Shown here: piece after piece, positions 25,344-36,373 of the stretch
Layout: each line of letters opens with the position of its first letter
Numbering within the stretch: position 1 is the first letter of the stretch
Source of the DNA: Diadophis punctatus similis
Lineage: Eukaryota > Chordata > Lepidosauria > Squamata > Dipsadidae
DNA: 64,000 nt
Reading direction: 5' to 3'
Assembly (NCBI GenBank): GCA_023053685.1
Contig: JALIGW010000013.1
Span: 20,178,501-20,242,500 of the forward strand
Program-made: the position numbers and the translations under genes
The notes under the pieces: model-generated
What the model was told of the DNA's origin: nothing
The model's database searches: none
What the model saw: the letters and a program-made list of their open reading frames with translations, nothing else

Positions 25344-25770
25344 CTGACAGAAAGACAGTTAAGGACGCCACATTTTTCTACGAGTGAAAGATCCAGTCTT
25401 CTAAGTTATGAGTTTTGTGATGCCACCATAAAAAACTAATCATGGTATCATCCCTTTCCCTCATTCCAATGTGATCTGACTTTTTACTCTTCCTGTAACT
25501 TTATATAGTTAATATAATTAATTCAAAAACAGGAAACTCCTATTTCAGAGATTTAAAGAACATGTCTCTTTGAAGAGGGTTCTGCCTAAAATTTTATTAA
25601 CTCATCTCTGATGAATGGAAGTAACCATTGATAAAAAGGAAAGAGAAAAAAGAAAGAAACTTCCTCAGGAGAAATTGTGGTTTGTCTTCCTTCTTCCTCA
25701 TTGTTACTTATAAGATTGAAAGATCTAGATTCCCTTTGATAGTTTTTTTTTTTAAATGGATAGTATTTTA

Positions 25771-25890
25771 ACATGGCTCTTTTTAAAAAACTGTTTTATT
25801 TTTATATGTTTCTATACCTGCTGTGAGCCGCCCAGAGTCCCCCGGGAGTTGGGCGGCATAGAAATTTTAATAAATAAATAAATAAATAGA
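25771..25890 (+). mobile_element. LINE 3' tail
   Basis: GAGCCGCCCAGAGTCC...GGGCGGCATAG then TAATAAATAAATAAATA, the same tail as at 5823-5905. It leads directly into a GATA microsatellite. Confidence 0.6.
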
Positions 25891-26001
<111 letters not shown>

Positions 26002-26530
26002 TTAGGAAATCATTGGAGGGAGAGCCTTAGCTTAGAAACAGTATCACAAAGACCTCACTGCAGGCGGAGAAGATGGGACTATGATAAATATCAAAAAATA
26101 TTCTGCCTCTAAATTCCATTTTTCCTACCCTGCACACTCATGGAATACTTTGGAGAACATGTTAGGTTCTTCTTCATGGCCAAAAAAATGGGATAAGCAC
26201 ATACAGAACCATATGTTGTTATGACTGTCCCAAGTATTCCTTGACAACATTGGTTTTTTCATCGTTCTTGTATATATCTTCTGGCACACAGAAGTTGCTG
26301 GGTTGTTTCCCAAAGTTCCCAAGTGGTTTCAATACAACATACTGAATGGGTACTGGGTGTTGACATGGCAACTTCCCATACTATGGTCAGATTCATTTGC
26401 AACCTGGCACAATACATCAAAAAGTTATGCAGCAAAAGGTGGCATCAAAATTGATAAAGATGATTACACCCTCAGTCACAATCCATATAGATACACAGTA
26501 GATAGATGATATAGAGATATAAAGAGATAT

Positions 26531-26593
26531 AGGTAGAGGAGAGAGGGAGGGAGGGAGAGGGGGAGGGAGGGAGGGAGAGAGAGGGAGGGAGAG
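26531..26593. repeat. Purine-rich GGGA/GA tract
   Basis: Imperfect GAGGGA repeats, all purines on the plus strand. Confidence 0.9.
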
Positions 26594-26594
26594 A

Positions 26595-26752
26595 TGCACT
26601 TGTAGAATCTCTATTTACAATAGATCTAACCCTAGATCTAGGTGGTCTAGATTTTCAAAAACCAATCCTCTTTACATCCGTCTGTCTATATGACAGAGAC
26701 ATCTTAAAAATCAGAATTGGTTTTTAAAGATCTAGACAGCCTACAAGTACAT
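26595..26752. repeat. Imperfect palindrome, possible MITE
   Basis: Outer TGCACTTGTAG pairs with CTACAAGTACA, and inner TCTAGATTTTCAAAAACCAA pairs with TTGGTTTTTAAAGATCTAGA. No target duplication identified. Confidence 0.5.
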
Positions 26753-26904
26753 TTTTAAAAAATCCTCACTGTTGCTATACTGTATGCGCTTTCCAAATAG
26801 ACCAGACATTACATTACCTTCAACTGTCTACAAAAGTAGACATATAATATTGCTATACAAACATATTAAGAATATTATACGTTTGTTTTCATAATTGTCT
26901 GCAA

Positions 26905-27072
26905 CAGCGGTGGGTTGCTCCCGGTTCGGGCCGGTTCTTAGAACCATTAGCGCCGGCAGCAGGAGGCTCCACCCACCTGCCCAGGATGCTTCTGCGCAGA
27001 AGCGTCATGCACACACAGAAGCATCGAGTGCGCACATGAACTGGTAGCAAAATCATTTACAACCCACCACTG
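26905..27072. mobile_element. hAT MITE, GGTGGGTTGC family
   Basis: Termini CAGCGGTGGGTTGC and CAACCCACCACTG, exact flanks GTCTGCAA (26897-26904, 27073-27080). Confidence 0.94.
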
Positions 27073-28196
27073 GTCTGCAACTTTTAAAATATTGACGTTT
27101 TGGATGACTGCTATAATTTCCAGGTTGATTTGTATACAGTGTGCTTCAGATCTTGACTCTGAGTTGTGGTTCAAAAGGTTTGCTGACCTGTATTAATTAA
27201 CCTAGCAGCTCAAAATACTTTGACAGCCTGTAGCCAATTTTACAATATAGCCATAATTTGTATCCACAAGAAGCTTCAGGTGCACATAATTATAGCAGCT
27301 TCCTTGTTCACAATACGACTAAAATATACTCTGTAATTACACAAATGGCATATTCAGAAGCCATTATAAAAATTCTTCAAATTATTGAAGAAAAAATGGA
27401 ACTCATTTCACAATATATTAATATAGAACAAAGTGGCCAATGTGTAATTGTTACAGCTTCATTTGCAACATTTACGGTAACCAGAATGCTTATGGTTCTG
27501 TGTCAGTTCAGACAAGAACTGCAATTGACCTACTAAAGATCTAACAGGATCTTTAGCTAGCTGCTTAGCAATTGAATTTAATATTCAATGTGTTGTTTTA
27601 ATGCTTAAAATAGACCTAGAACTAAAGTCTTGGATTATTTGCTCCCTGGGATATCCACCTAGGGGCTATCTTAACATTTTGACGTATGTATTCCTGAAGA
27701 CCCCTGTGCTCATTCCCCATTTATTTCTGATATTTTTTCCTCTTTCCTGATCTTTCTTTCCTCAAATACAATACTGTCATTGTGGATTATTTCCTCAATA
27801 ATATTTCTTTCTCATTCTCTAATCATTTTTTTCATATTTCAGTTCCTTCAATTGAGGAGAAGAAACCCCAATTCTTCATCTCCTTTTGTTGTCTTCAACT
27901 TCTGAAAAATGATAATGTGTGTAGCTTTTTCATATACCTGTATATATTTCAGATATTCATTTTATTTGCTCTATGTTTATAAATTCAAAATTACCCAATT
28001 TCAGAATATCCAGAATTTCTTCATAAATAAGACAAGAATATAGATGGCAAAGGTTGGTCCATTGAAACAAAGGATTCAATTTCAGTGATTGTCTCACAAA
28101 AGTCAGAGTTTAAATTCTTTTTTGTTCAAATGTGTGGTCTTGAATTACTAACACAGCTTTCATACACAGACAGATACAATTCAGCATGGCCCCTTC

Positions 28197-28449
28197 TGAT
28201 ATATCTTAGAAGACATACAAACTGAGGCAGACATGTTCGAAAAAGCTAAGTTTATTCAGCTCAAGATAAATGCTAACAGTGAAAGCGCTAGCCTGTCTGC
28301 TTAGCGCGGCATGCTCAGGCTAACAGAGAACGGCAAAGTCAGTACTCTTGACAACTCCTTATATAGTCGAGCCAGAATGGCTGTGACCAATCAGCTTGCA
28401 ACAGCAGCCCAGCTTCAGCTGAAGACCTGAGGGAAGCTTGGATGCAGCA
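28197..28449 (-). mobile_element. 3' LTR of Gypsy-type element
   Basis: 253 bp, TG...CA, about 95% alike by eye to the LTR at 30030. On the minus strand TATATAAG (28359-28366) and AATAAA (28251-28256) are spaced as promoter and polyadenylation signal. The outer flank CCTTC (28192-28196) is repeated at 30286-30290. Just inside lies a purine-rich GATGGAGGAG, a likely polypurine tract. Confidence 0.93.
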
Positions 28450-30029
28450 CTCCTCCATCACTAGATGGCACATTTGTAGTCCTGCAGGTAGGCAGGCCTT
28501 CTTCTGACTCGGTCTGACCATCAGAGGGTTCCTGTTGAAGCTGGACTAGGTAGGACTGCTGCAGAAGTTCCTGCTGCCATCTCTGGAGGGTTTTCTGCCT
28601 CGCTGGCTGCTTCCATGGTTGGAACAGAGTCCTCGGTGTTGTGCTTGCTGCGGTTGTCCTAGTTTGCCTCGTGTCCTGAAATAGGCCCATTTGTAAGCAA
28701 ACTTTTATCTGAAACGTTGAGGTTAGTTTCTAGTGTGTATTTCGTCTTAGGGCTCCAGCGACCCCTAAGCTGGTCAATGTGGCGTCGCCACATTCGCCCA
28801 TCGTCCAGAACCAGTGTGTATGACCTGGGGCCTGCTTGGTTAATGACAGTACCTGATAACCATAGGGGGTGGCCTGCATAGTTCCTGGCATACATAAGGT
28901 CCCCTGGCTGGAAAGTTCTGATTTTTGAAGTTGAATCCCTGGGAAGGTCTGGGGAATAATTGGGGTACAGTCTGTCCAAGTTTGTCTTTATCCTCCTTCC
29001 CATCAACAGCTCAGCAGGACTTAGGTTTGTTTCCAGGCATTATTGCATTTCCAATTATGCTTTTAGGGGGATAGCTGATTTGAAGGATGGTTTTCTAAAA
29101 TGTAAGGGTCTAGTTGGTGGTCTTGTAATTGACTGTGGTGGGGCTCTGCATACCCTTGCCAGATGGCCCATTCGTCCACATCTCAGGCAGTCTGCATTTC
29201 TGAATTTGCAAGCAGCTCTCAGGTGCAATCCCCCACAGCTCAAGCAGGTGTTTCATGTTGTCTGTTTTGCCTTGTTGTCTTTTCTCTGCTCCTGAAGTTT
29301 GAGGCGATGTACGTCTTCTTCGATTCCCTCAGTAATGTACCCTATTTTGTCTGCTGTTTCCGAATGGACGGTCTCCGTTTTGGCAGGAAAATCTGAAAAG
29401 GTTGTTTGCTGAATCTCTGAGGCAGACCTGTTTGCAAGTTCTGCTGCTCTTGCCTCCTCTAAGGCTACTTTTAATGGAAGTATTGTTTTTGTAAGTAGGT
29501 GGCGTTGTAATCTTAAGTCTCTGATGCCACACACAAGCCTGTCTCTCAGGGCATTATCTAAGTGTTCAAATTCACAGTAAAGGACAGCTGCCCTGAGTGA
29601 AGACATGTATTGGTTAATAGTTTCCCCCTCTTTTTGGTTTCTGTGATAAAATGCATATCTTCTAGCTATCACAGATGGAACAGGGAAATAATGGTTTCTT
29701 AAGTTCTCTGAGATAACATCCCAGGGCACAGTATGTACTTTCTGAGGAGTCAAAATATTTTTTTGCTGTTTCAAATACCTCATTTCCACAGTTAGAGAGG
29801 AAAGGGGCTTTTTTCCTGTCATTAGAAATGCCAGATAGTTCGTTAGCCATTAGGAAGAATTCAAATTTTTCTAAATAAGTGTCCCAAGATTCAGCTGCCG
29901 GATTGTAAGCAGCAAAAATGGGTAAGGCTGCCATTCTCCACAGAAGGGGATTTTTTGTAGTGACAGCTCTGCTCCGTGTCTTATAGCCTCATTTGTTTGG
30001 GGATAAAAATCCCAACCTTCGTCGCCAGT
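28450..30029 (-). mobile_element. Gypsy-type internal region: gag plus integrase C-terminus, pol core deleted
   Basis: Minus strand, 5' to 3': a gag-like frame starting at 29934 (MAALPIFAAYNPAAESWDTY) and continuing after a frameshift in 29822-29253; two Cys-rich motifs in 29243-29055, the second [14 protein letters not shown] being a CCHC zinc knuckle; then at once, from 29006, an integrase C-terminal domain (FQPGDLMYARNYAGHPLW and GPRSYTLVLDDGRMWRRHID). Protease, RT, RNase H and the integrase core are missing, an internal deletion of several kb. It needs proteins from an intact relative to move. It lies in OCA2 intron sequence in the sense direction. Confidence 0.88.
30010..30027 (-). promoter_or_regulatory. 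Primer-binding site, tRNA-Ser-like
   Basis: Two bases inside the 5' LTR, TGGCGACGAAGGTTGGGA on the minus strand resembles the complement of the 3' end of tRNA-Ser(GCU), TGGCGACGAGGGTGGGA from memory, with one substitution and one extra base. Confidence 0.65.
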
Positions 30030-30285
30030 TGATATGACTTAGAAGACATACAAACTGAGGCAGACATGTTCAAAAAAGCTAAAAAGTTTATTCAGCTCAA
30101 GGTAAATGCTAACAGTGAAAGTGCTAGCCTGTCTGCTTAGCGCGGCACGCTCAGGCTAACAGAGAGAGGCAAAGTCAGTACTCTTGACAGCTCCTTATAT
30201 AGTCGAGCCAGAATGGCTGTGACCAATCAGCTTGCAGCAGCAGCCCGGCTTCAGCTGAGGACCTGAGGGAAGCCTGGATGCAGCA
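30030..30285 (-). mobile_element. 5' LTR of Gypsy-type element
   Basis: 256 bp, paired with 28197-28449. TATA box at 30195-30201 and AATAAA at 30087-30092 on the minus strand. Flank CCTTC at 30286-30290 completes the 5-bp target duplication. Confidence 0.93.
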
Positions 30286-30510
30286 CCTTCAGACATGGCC
30301 AAACTGAATTTATTCAATCAATCTGGCAGGTACAAATAGGTGAGAGAGCCAAGTGGTTCTGTTTTGATAAGACATCAATATTCTCTTCATTTAGAGAAGC
30401 TATGGGAAGTACCTGAGATTCAAAATCATTGGATGTGGGAGCAATCAAATTTGATAAATTTATCTGTCAGAACCACTTCCATCCTGTTGTTAAGAAAACT
30501 GTATAAATAT

Positions 30511-30750
30511 GTCCAGAAGATGAGTTTGATTCAGAGATATTTTTTACTTCTGGTATAATGTTATACTTCTGGTATAAATGTTATTCTTCTGGTATAAATG
30601 CTATTCTTCTGGTATAAATGTTATTTTTCTGGTATAAATGCTATTCTTCTGGTATAAATGTTATTTTTCTGGTATACCTCTGAGTTTGACTCAGGGGTAT
30701 TTTGACTTCTGGTATAAATCACCAGAAGATGAGTTTGACTCAGAGGAGAC
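30511..30750. repeat. Minisatellite, 20-bp unit CTTCTGGTATAAATGYTATT
   Basis: About seven units between 30541 and 30676, with larger flanking repeats of GATGAGTTTGAYTCAGAG at 30518, 30680 and 30727. Confidence 0.92.
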
Positions 30751-31932
30751 TTTACCTTTAAAATCTATCCGTTAATCATCTTTTTAACTATTCGTTAATT
30801 TTCTTGCTTATCTATTTGTCTGTCTTTAAACTTTAGCCACAATTCAAGAGACTTTTCCACACATTCAGAAAAAGTCAAGAACTAATTTTCAAGTAAGAAT
30901 CTTATGCAGGTAATACGAATCACCAAGCTAGGAATAAATCACATCCTTCTCTATGGTCCTGCTAGTTTGAATTTTGGTTAGCTGGTTTATTTCATAATTC
31001 GTAGCACTTTTTTCTACTCTAGTGTTTGATTATTTCTTGCTATTTTATTGCCTTTCTGTTTTACTTTCTGCATTTTGCTATTCTGTTCTTTGAACTTCTC
31101 TAGAGGAGCCTGAATACTTAGGGAAACAGGATGAGGCAGTCAGGATGATAAGCTATCAATGAATCTATTTTTTAATGTTGAAAGTGGAAGACAAAAGCAA
31201 GAAATCCAATTCCAACAGCTTCAACAAATTCTTTTTCAAATGTCAGCAAAAATTGTTGAAGCATGAATTTAGGATCACAGTATGCTAATAGTTATACAAA
31301 ACCCCTAAAAATAATCTAGTAGCCCCAAAGGAAATGGCACATCAGATGAAAACCCTTTGAATATATTTAAAAAAAAATACTGTATTAGAATGGGAGTACA
31401 AAGGTCTGTAGTCATCCAAGGTGGAGGATGACTTTTAGGAGAAAAATTTCAACCAGAGGATCATGAGAATGTAAGCTCAGCACCATCCCATTTGTTTGCA
31501 GCTCCAATTTGCATGCCAAGGATTGGTTACACTAAAATGGTGATTTTAATTTATGACCAACTTTTACCTTGCTATCAATACTAAAACAGATGAAATTAAA
31601 ATATATGTGTAAACTATAGAGCCAGCATCAAAACTATGCAACAGCAAATATAGAAACCCTTATAGGAATGAAGTGTAATAAAAAAAATACAGAAAGTGAA
31701 AAGTGAAAGCTGAAAGTAGCAACAGAGCTAATTAAAAAAAGAGAGAGAAAACAACAGTACACTATCAAAATCATTCCAAAGCCAATCAGCTCCTTCTCTT
31801 AGAATGACACACACGTCACCATGTTTTCCTGCAAATAAGACCCAGTCTTATTTTCTTTTGGGCTCTTATTGGTGGGGTGTCTTATTTTTTTTCATGTACA
31901 GGAGACGGCAAGTGCAGGGACTGATGGGAGTG

Positions 31933-32392
31933 TTAGTACATTTATTGAATAGCCCGAAGGCCTTTTCAAAAAAAGAAAAACAGAACAAACAGGTACAGAA
32001 ACAACCGTACAAAAATATATATGGTACATGACATCAAAATTCAACGATATCAAAAATTCAATAACTAAATTTCTAAAACTAGATAACCCAAATAAAATAT
32101 CTCGTCTCTAACTCAGCTCATCTTTCTTACAATCAATGAAATTCTTTTCAATGTAGCTGGCTCGTATTGCTGTCATCCTATTAAGATAGCGAGTGATAGC
32201 CCTTACCAGGAGAGGAGAGTCTGCCTTCAATAGAAATGTTAATTTATGCCTTACATTCCAGTGGGAAAATTTATTTATTATTGGGGACAGATATTGTTTT
32301 CTTACTTCCTCATACATCCTACATTCAAATATTATATGCGCCGTATCCTCGACAACGTTTGCCCCACATATACATGTTCTTTTGTCATACGG
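31933..32392 (-). mobile_element. LINE 3' end with 14-bp target duplication
   Basis: The minus strand reads RTCICGANVVEDTAHIIFEC then RMYEEVRKQY, the cysteine-rich C-terminal motif of a non-LTR retrotransposon protein, with a stop near 32108 and a 3' UTR bearing AATAAA. GACTGATGGGAGTG (31919-31932) and GATTGATGGGAGTG (32393-32406) are the target duplication. 5'-truncated to 460 bp. Confidence 0.7.
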
Positions 32393-32406
32393 GATTGATG
32401 GGAGTG

Positions 32407-33900
32407 GGAGCGCTGCTACTGCCGAGCTGGCCCTCTCCGTCTCACCATCTGCTTGCTCACAGTCCTGCTGCTGGGACACTGGAACTTGGGTGTTGCTCAG
32501 GCTGCTGCTACGACAAGGCAGAAGGCCATGCAGTGCTCCAGGATCACTCCCCCCTCCCCTCATGCCTTTACCCGGCTGCTGGGCCTGCTGGCCTCGCGGG
32601 GGTTCTTCGCCCTCCTGGCCTTGCTGCTCTTGGCCGCCCTGCTGGGCTGCTCCTGCCTGGCATGAGGCAAGTCAGTCCAGATCTATGACCTCCAGAGCGC
32701 CTCCCTCCACTGCTGGCCTGCCACAGCCCCTTCACCAGCAGTCACCAGTGGAACAATGCCGCCTCATCTGCCATTGCCTTCAGGCTCTGCCTCTCCCCTG
32801 CCCTATGTGGATTTGGCAGGCAGGAGCTCCATGGCAGCCCTGCAGTGGGACAGTCGGACGGAGGAGGGAGGGGGAGATCACCCCTTCCTTTGTGCCCCAA
32901 ACCCCCATCTTTCCTGGCCGCCAAGCCCCCAGCCTGCAGCCCTGTGCTGGAAAAGTGAGTAAGAAGTACACTCAATGCTACCAGTGTGCCATGCAACACA
33001 AGCCATACAAAGCAACCCACTCCAGCCCTCTTGGCTTCAGGGATTATCCCGAATGGGGGGGATCCCCGGGGCAGAGGTCTCCTGGTGCAACACCTCTGCC
33101 TACCAACCTCCATCCTGTACCGGCAGTGGCACCTGCAGCTGCTGGCCTTGTGGGGGCTCTTCACGCTCCTGGCCACACTGCTCTCAGCTGGGCTGCTCCT
33201 GGAGCAGACTTCCAAGGCCTCCGGTTGCTGTGCCTGGCTTGCATTGCATGGCATAGCATTGAGTTGCACATCCTGCTCACCTTCCCAGCACAGGGGTGCA
33301 GGTCGGGGGCTCGGCGGCCAGGAAAAATAGGGTTTTGGAGCGCAAAGGAGGAAGGCATGACCTCCCCCTCCCTCTTCCATCCATCTGTCCCACTGCAGGT
33401 CTGCCACGGAGCTCCTGCCCACCAAAGCCACACAGGGCAGGGGATGGGCACAGCCCAAAGGTGATGACAGGCGAGGAGGTATGGTCCACTGGCAACCACT
33501 AGCAAAGGGGCCCTGGCAGGCTGGCAGCGGGGAAGGCACTCCAGAGGTCGTAGATCTATGCCAACTCACCCCGCAGGGCTAGCTGCAGCAGGTGCAACAG
33601 GCCCAGCAGCCAGGCAGAAGCACAGAGAGGAGCAAGCAATCCCAATGCACCACACAGCCTTCTGCCTCATTGTACGGTAATTACCAGCCTGAGCAAGACC
33701 CGAGCTCCATGCCTGGTAGAGTGCAAACTGTGGTTGCCACCTGCTCCAGAGCCACAAGATGAGCTTTGGAAGAAAGGGGCCCTTGGCTGCAAGATTGCCT
33801 GGTGCCAGAGACACCTGCAGGTGACCGGAGAGATGGAATGAGAGGCAGCTCCTGGCCCTCATTGGTTCAGCCGCTCTACGGAGCCATAATTAAGGGGCCA
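32407..33900. repeat. GC-rich block with inverted and direct duplication
   Basis: About 32470-33005 is repeated in reverse complement at about 33235-33735: CAGATCTATGACCTCCAGAG at 32691 matches the inverse of GGAGTGCCTTC-GTAGATCTATG near 33540-33560, and CAGGCAGGAGCTCCATGGCA near 32818 has an inverted partner near 33405. Part of the unit (CTGCTGGCC...CTCCTGGCC) also recurs directly at 32575 and 33135. Frames on both strands are leucine-rich but share no recognised family. Confidence 0.7.
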
Positions 33901-34355
33901 AGTCAGGTCCATGCCAAGCTCAGGGTGATGCTTTACCCACATTGCTGATCCCACCACTACACTAAGTTGCACCACACCCCTCCCACGCACAGACCTGACC
34001 ACTGGAGTCATGTTGGTTGGGCAGGAAGAGGCTGAGCCTCCATGAGGTTACCAGGGAAGGGAAAGAGCTGCCATGCTAAGCACTACCTTAGGGAACTCTG
34101 TCCGTGTTTGTGAGGGGACACATGGTTGGATGGCTGATTGTTGATTGTTCCTGTCCCAGAGGATGGGAGGGAATAAGTTTTCTCCTCTAGCTTAATCACC
34201 CCTTCCTCAGCTGGTGTGGGGTGGGAGTCACAGCTTCGCCTCAGGCCTTCAATTTATGTGGGCTTCTGAATTTGTATACCCAGAAGCGAGGTAGAACACC
34301 CTCCCTTTACTTTTTTTTTTTTGCAGTGTTTTATTTTCTGCCTTTGGGTCTAACT

Positions 34356-34461
34356 CAGTGTTTCCCAACCTTGGCAACTTGAAGATGTCTGGACTTCAAC
34401 TCCCAGAATTCTGGAAGTTGAAGTCCAGACATCTTCAAGTTGCCAAGGTTGGGAAACAGTG
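34356..34461. mobile_element. Palindromic hAT MITE (CAGTGTTTCCCAACCTTGG family)
   Basis: A 106-bp near-perfect hairpin with exact flanks GTCTAACT (34348-34355, 34462-34469). Confidence 0.95.
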
Positions 34462-35964
34462 GTCTAACTTGTTTGGGAAATTTACACATCTGTCATGCCC
34501 GCCTACTCTGTCCCTCTGCTTGCCTGCAGCTACTGCCAGAAACTTGCCACCTTCTGTGTTGGCCACCCCACCCCCCCTTCACAAGGGCTTATTTTTGGGG
34601 TAGGGCTTATATTAGGTGCATGCTTAAAAATCAGGGCTTATTTTCAGGATAGGACTTATTTTCAGGAAAACACAGTACTATGGAAATTCCCTTCTCTCTC
34701 TGAATACATAATAGGTATAGGATAGGTAGATGGCATAATCATTAGGTTATAATTAGGTTATAATTCACTCCTTAAGTAAACTTTTGTTCTGCCAAGTCTA
34801 TACAAACAATTTGCATTGGCTACCCAGTCAAAATATGTGAGAGATTATTTTCTAACATTCTAACATTGAAGCAACCCTCAAGAGAGTTATCAGAATGAGG
34901 AAGTTATTGGCAACTTTCAAAACTGCACCATGTGAAGTCTTTAAAGATCAGCAAATTTGATGCTTATGTGTGAAAGTGCTCACTGACATATTTCTTGCTC
35001 ATGCTGAATTATAATTATGTCTTCAAAATTTGTGTTTCAGAGTATGAAGACTGATACTCTAATGGGATTGTGCTTTTGCATTTTGTATTTTTCTGTAGAC
35101 TTTTACAGCAATGCTGGGATATTTTAATGCCTTTTAGCCCTTCAATGGATGAAGGAAAGGAGTATAAGAAGGGAGAATTATACATGATTTTCTCTCCCTT
35201 CAGGTTTCACATGTTCATTGGAAAGTCTCATACAGGTTTTTATCCATGATTCCATGCAATTGAGCCAGTGTTTTTCAGCCTACAGTTATTAAACTAAACA
35301 TTAGCAGAGGTGAGATGGAGTGGAATGTCTCCCAAATTGTAGGTATTTAGAAGGCTAGTCATAATGTTTATGACTCAAATTCAATTGAATAGTGTCACTG
35401 AAGGCTGTACTTCTCTCAATGTATCTGCAATACAATTCTATAAAAGGATTTCTTGACTATATTTCCCTATGCAGAAATTTGTGTATTTAAGTATAAATGT
35501 GCATAGATTCCATTTTTACCTGGCTATCAGTTTAATGGAAGAGCAGCCATAATTCTACATCTTCATCTTCATACACTCAGCAAAAAGAACTTTTGTATAA
35601 GTTGATTCTGCCTTTATAGAGGAGGATATGGGTATGTTTTTCACTGAGATTCTTCGGTAAGTAGACTGATATTGTTATCACAATAAACAATTTATCTATA
35701 GGATGCATATTCAGTAATAATAAAATATTTATCACTAGTCTTCCATAAGTGGAAAAACAAAGTTCAGTTTTCTCCAATAGAATCTGTAAATGACAATTTG
35801 ATTGTTTCAGCTCTTTGTCCTCCATTTGTCTTTATTACACATTGTAATTCTGCATATAGCTGAAGTTATTAGGGACACAGCATGAAGGAAAGTGTAGTAA
35901 TGAATGACAAAGTAGAGAAAGTAATTTAAAACAATCCAAGTTGTTTGTTTCATTGGTGTAAGAG

Positions 35965-36295
35965 CTGTGGTGAAATCCAAATTGTTTTACTATCTGTTCT
36001 GTGGGCGTGGCTTGGTGGGCATGGTGTGACTTGTGGGTGTGGCTTGGTGGGCGTGGCTTGGTGGGCGTGGCAGGGAAAGGATACTGCAAAATCTCCATTC
36101 CCTCCCCACTCCAGGGGAAGGATACTGCAAAATCCCCATTCCCTCCCCACTCCTGGAGGAAGAATATTGCAAAATCTCCATTCCCACCCCACTCTGGGGC
36201 CAGCCAGAGATGGTATTTGCTGGTTCTCCGAACTACTCAAAATTTCTACTACTGATTCTCTAGAACCTGTCAGAACCTGCTGGATTTCACCCCTG
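35965..36295. mobile_element. hAT MITE, GTGAAATCC variant, with minisatellite
   Basis: Ends CTGTGGTGAAATCCA and TGGATTTCACCCCTG. Flanks TGTAAGAG and GGTAAGAC agree at 6 of 8 positions. The interior has GTGGGCGTGGCTTG repeats and three copies of a unit of about 42 bp with GGATACTGCAAAATCTCCAT. Confidence 0.7.
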
Positions 36296-36373
36296 GGTAA
36301 GACACATTTAATCCACTTACCCAAAGTTTGTGATACTGGTGATGATTTTAAATCTGAAAACTAGGATAGTTTG

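Larger units (their letters stand above)
31817..34677. mobile_element. 2.86-kb TIR element (TGTTTTCCTGAAAATAAG family) with GC-rich cargo
   Basis: Left end ACCATGTTTTCCTGCAAATA and right end TATTTTCAGGAAAACACAGT are inverted repeats of about 25 bp. The interior is composite: a LINE 3' end inserted at 31933-32392, a GC-rich block at 32407-33900 with internal direct and inverted duplications, and a palindromic hAT MITE at 34356-34461. No transposase. The target duplication at the outer ends is not clear, so the two ends could be from separate insertions. Confidence 0.6.

Noticed and set aside
32193..33569. Long overlapping frames on both strands (up to 423 and 275 codons)
   Set aside because: They cross the boundary of a LINE insertion and a GC-rich inverted duplication; open frames on both strands follow from base composition. 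No known domain was recognised.
35523..35580. Minus-strand segment reading VELWLLF before a GTAAAA, considered for OCA2 exon 5
   Set aside because: An in-frame TAA follows at once, there is no hydrophobic TM1 upstream, and the length and phase do not fit.
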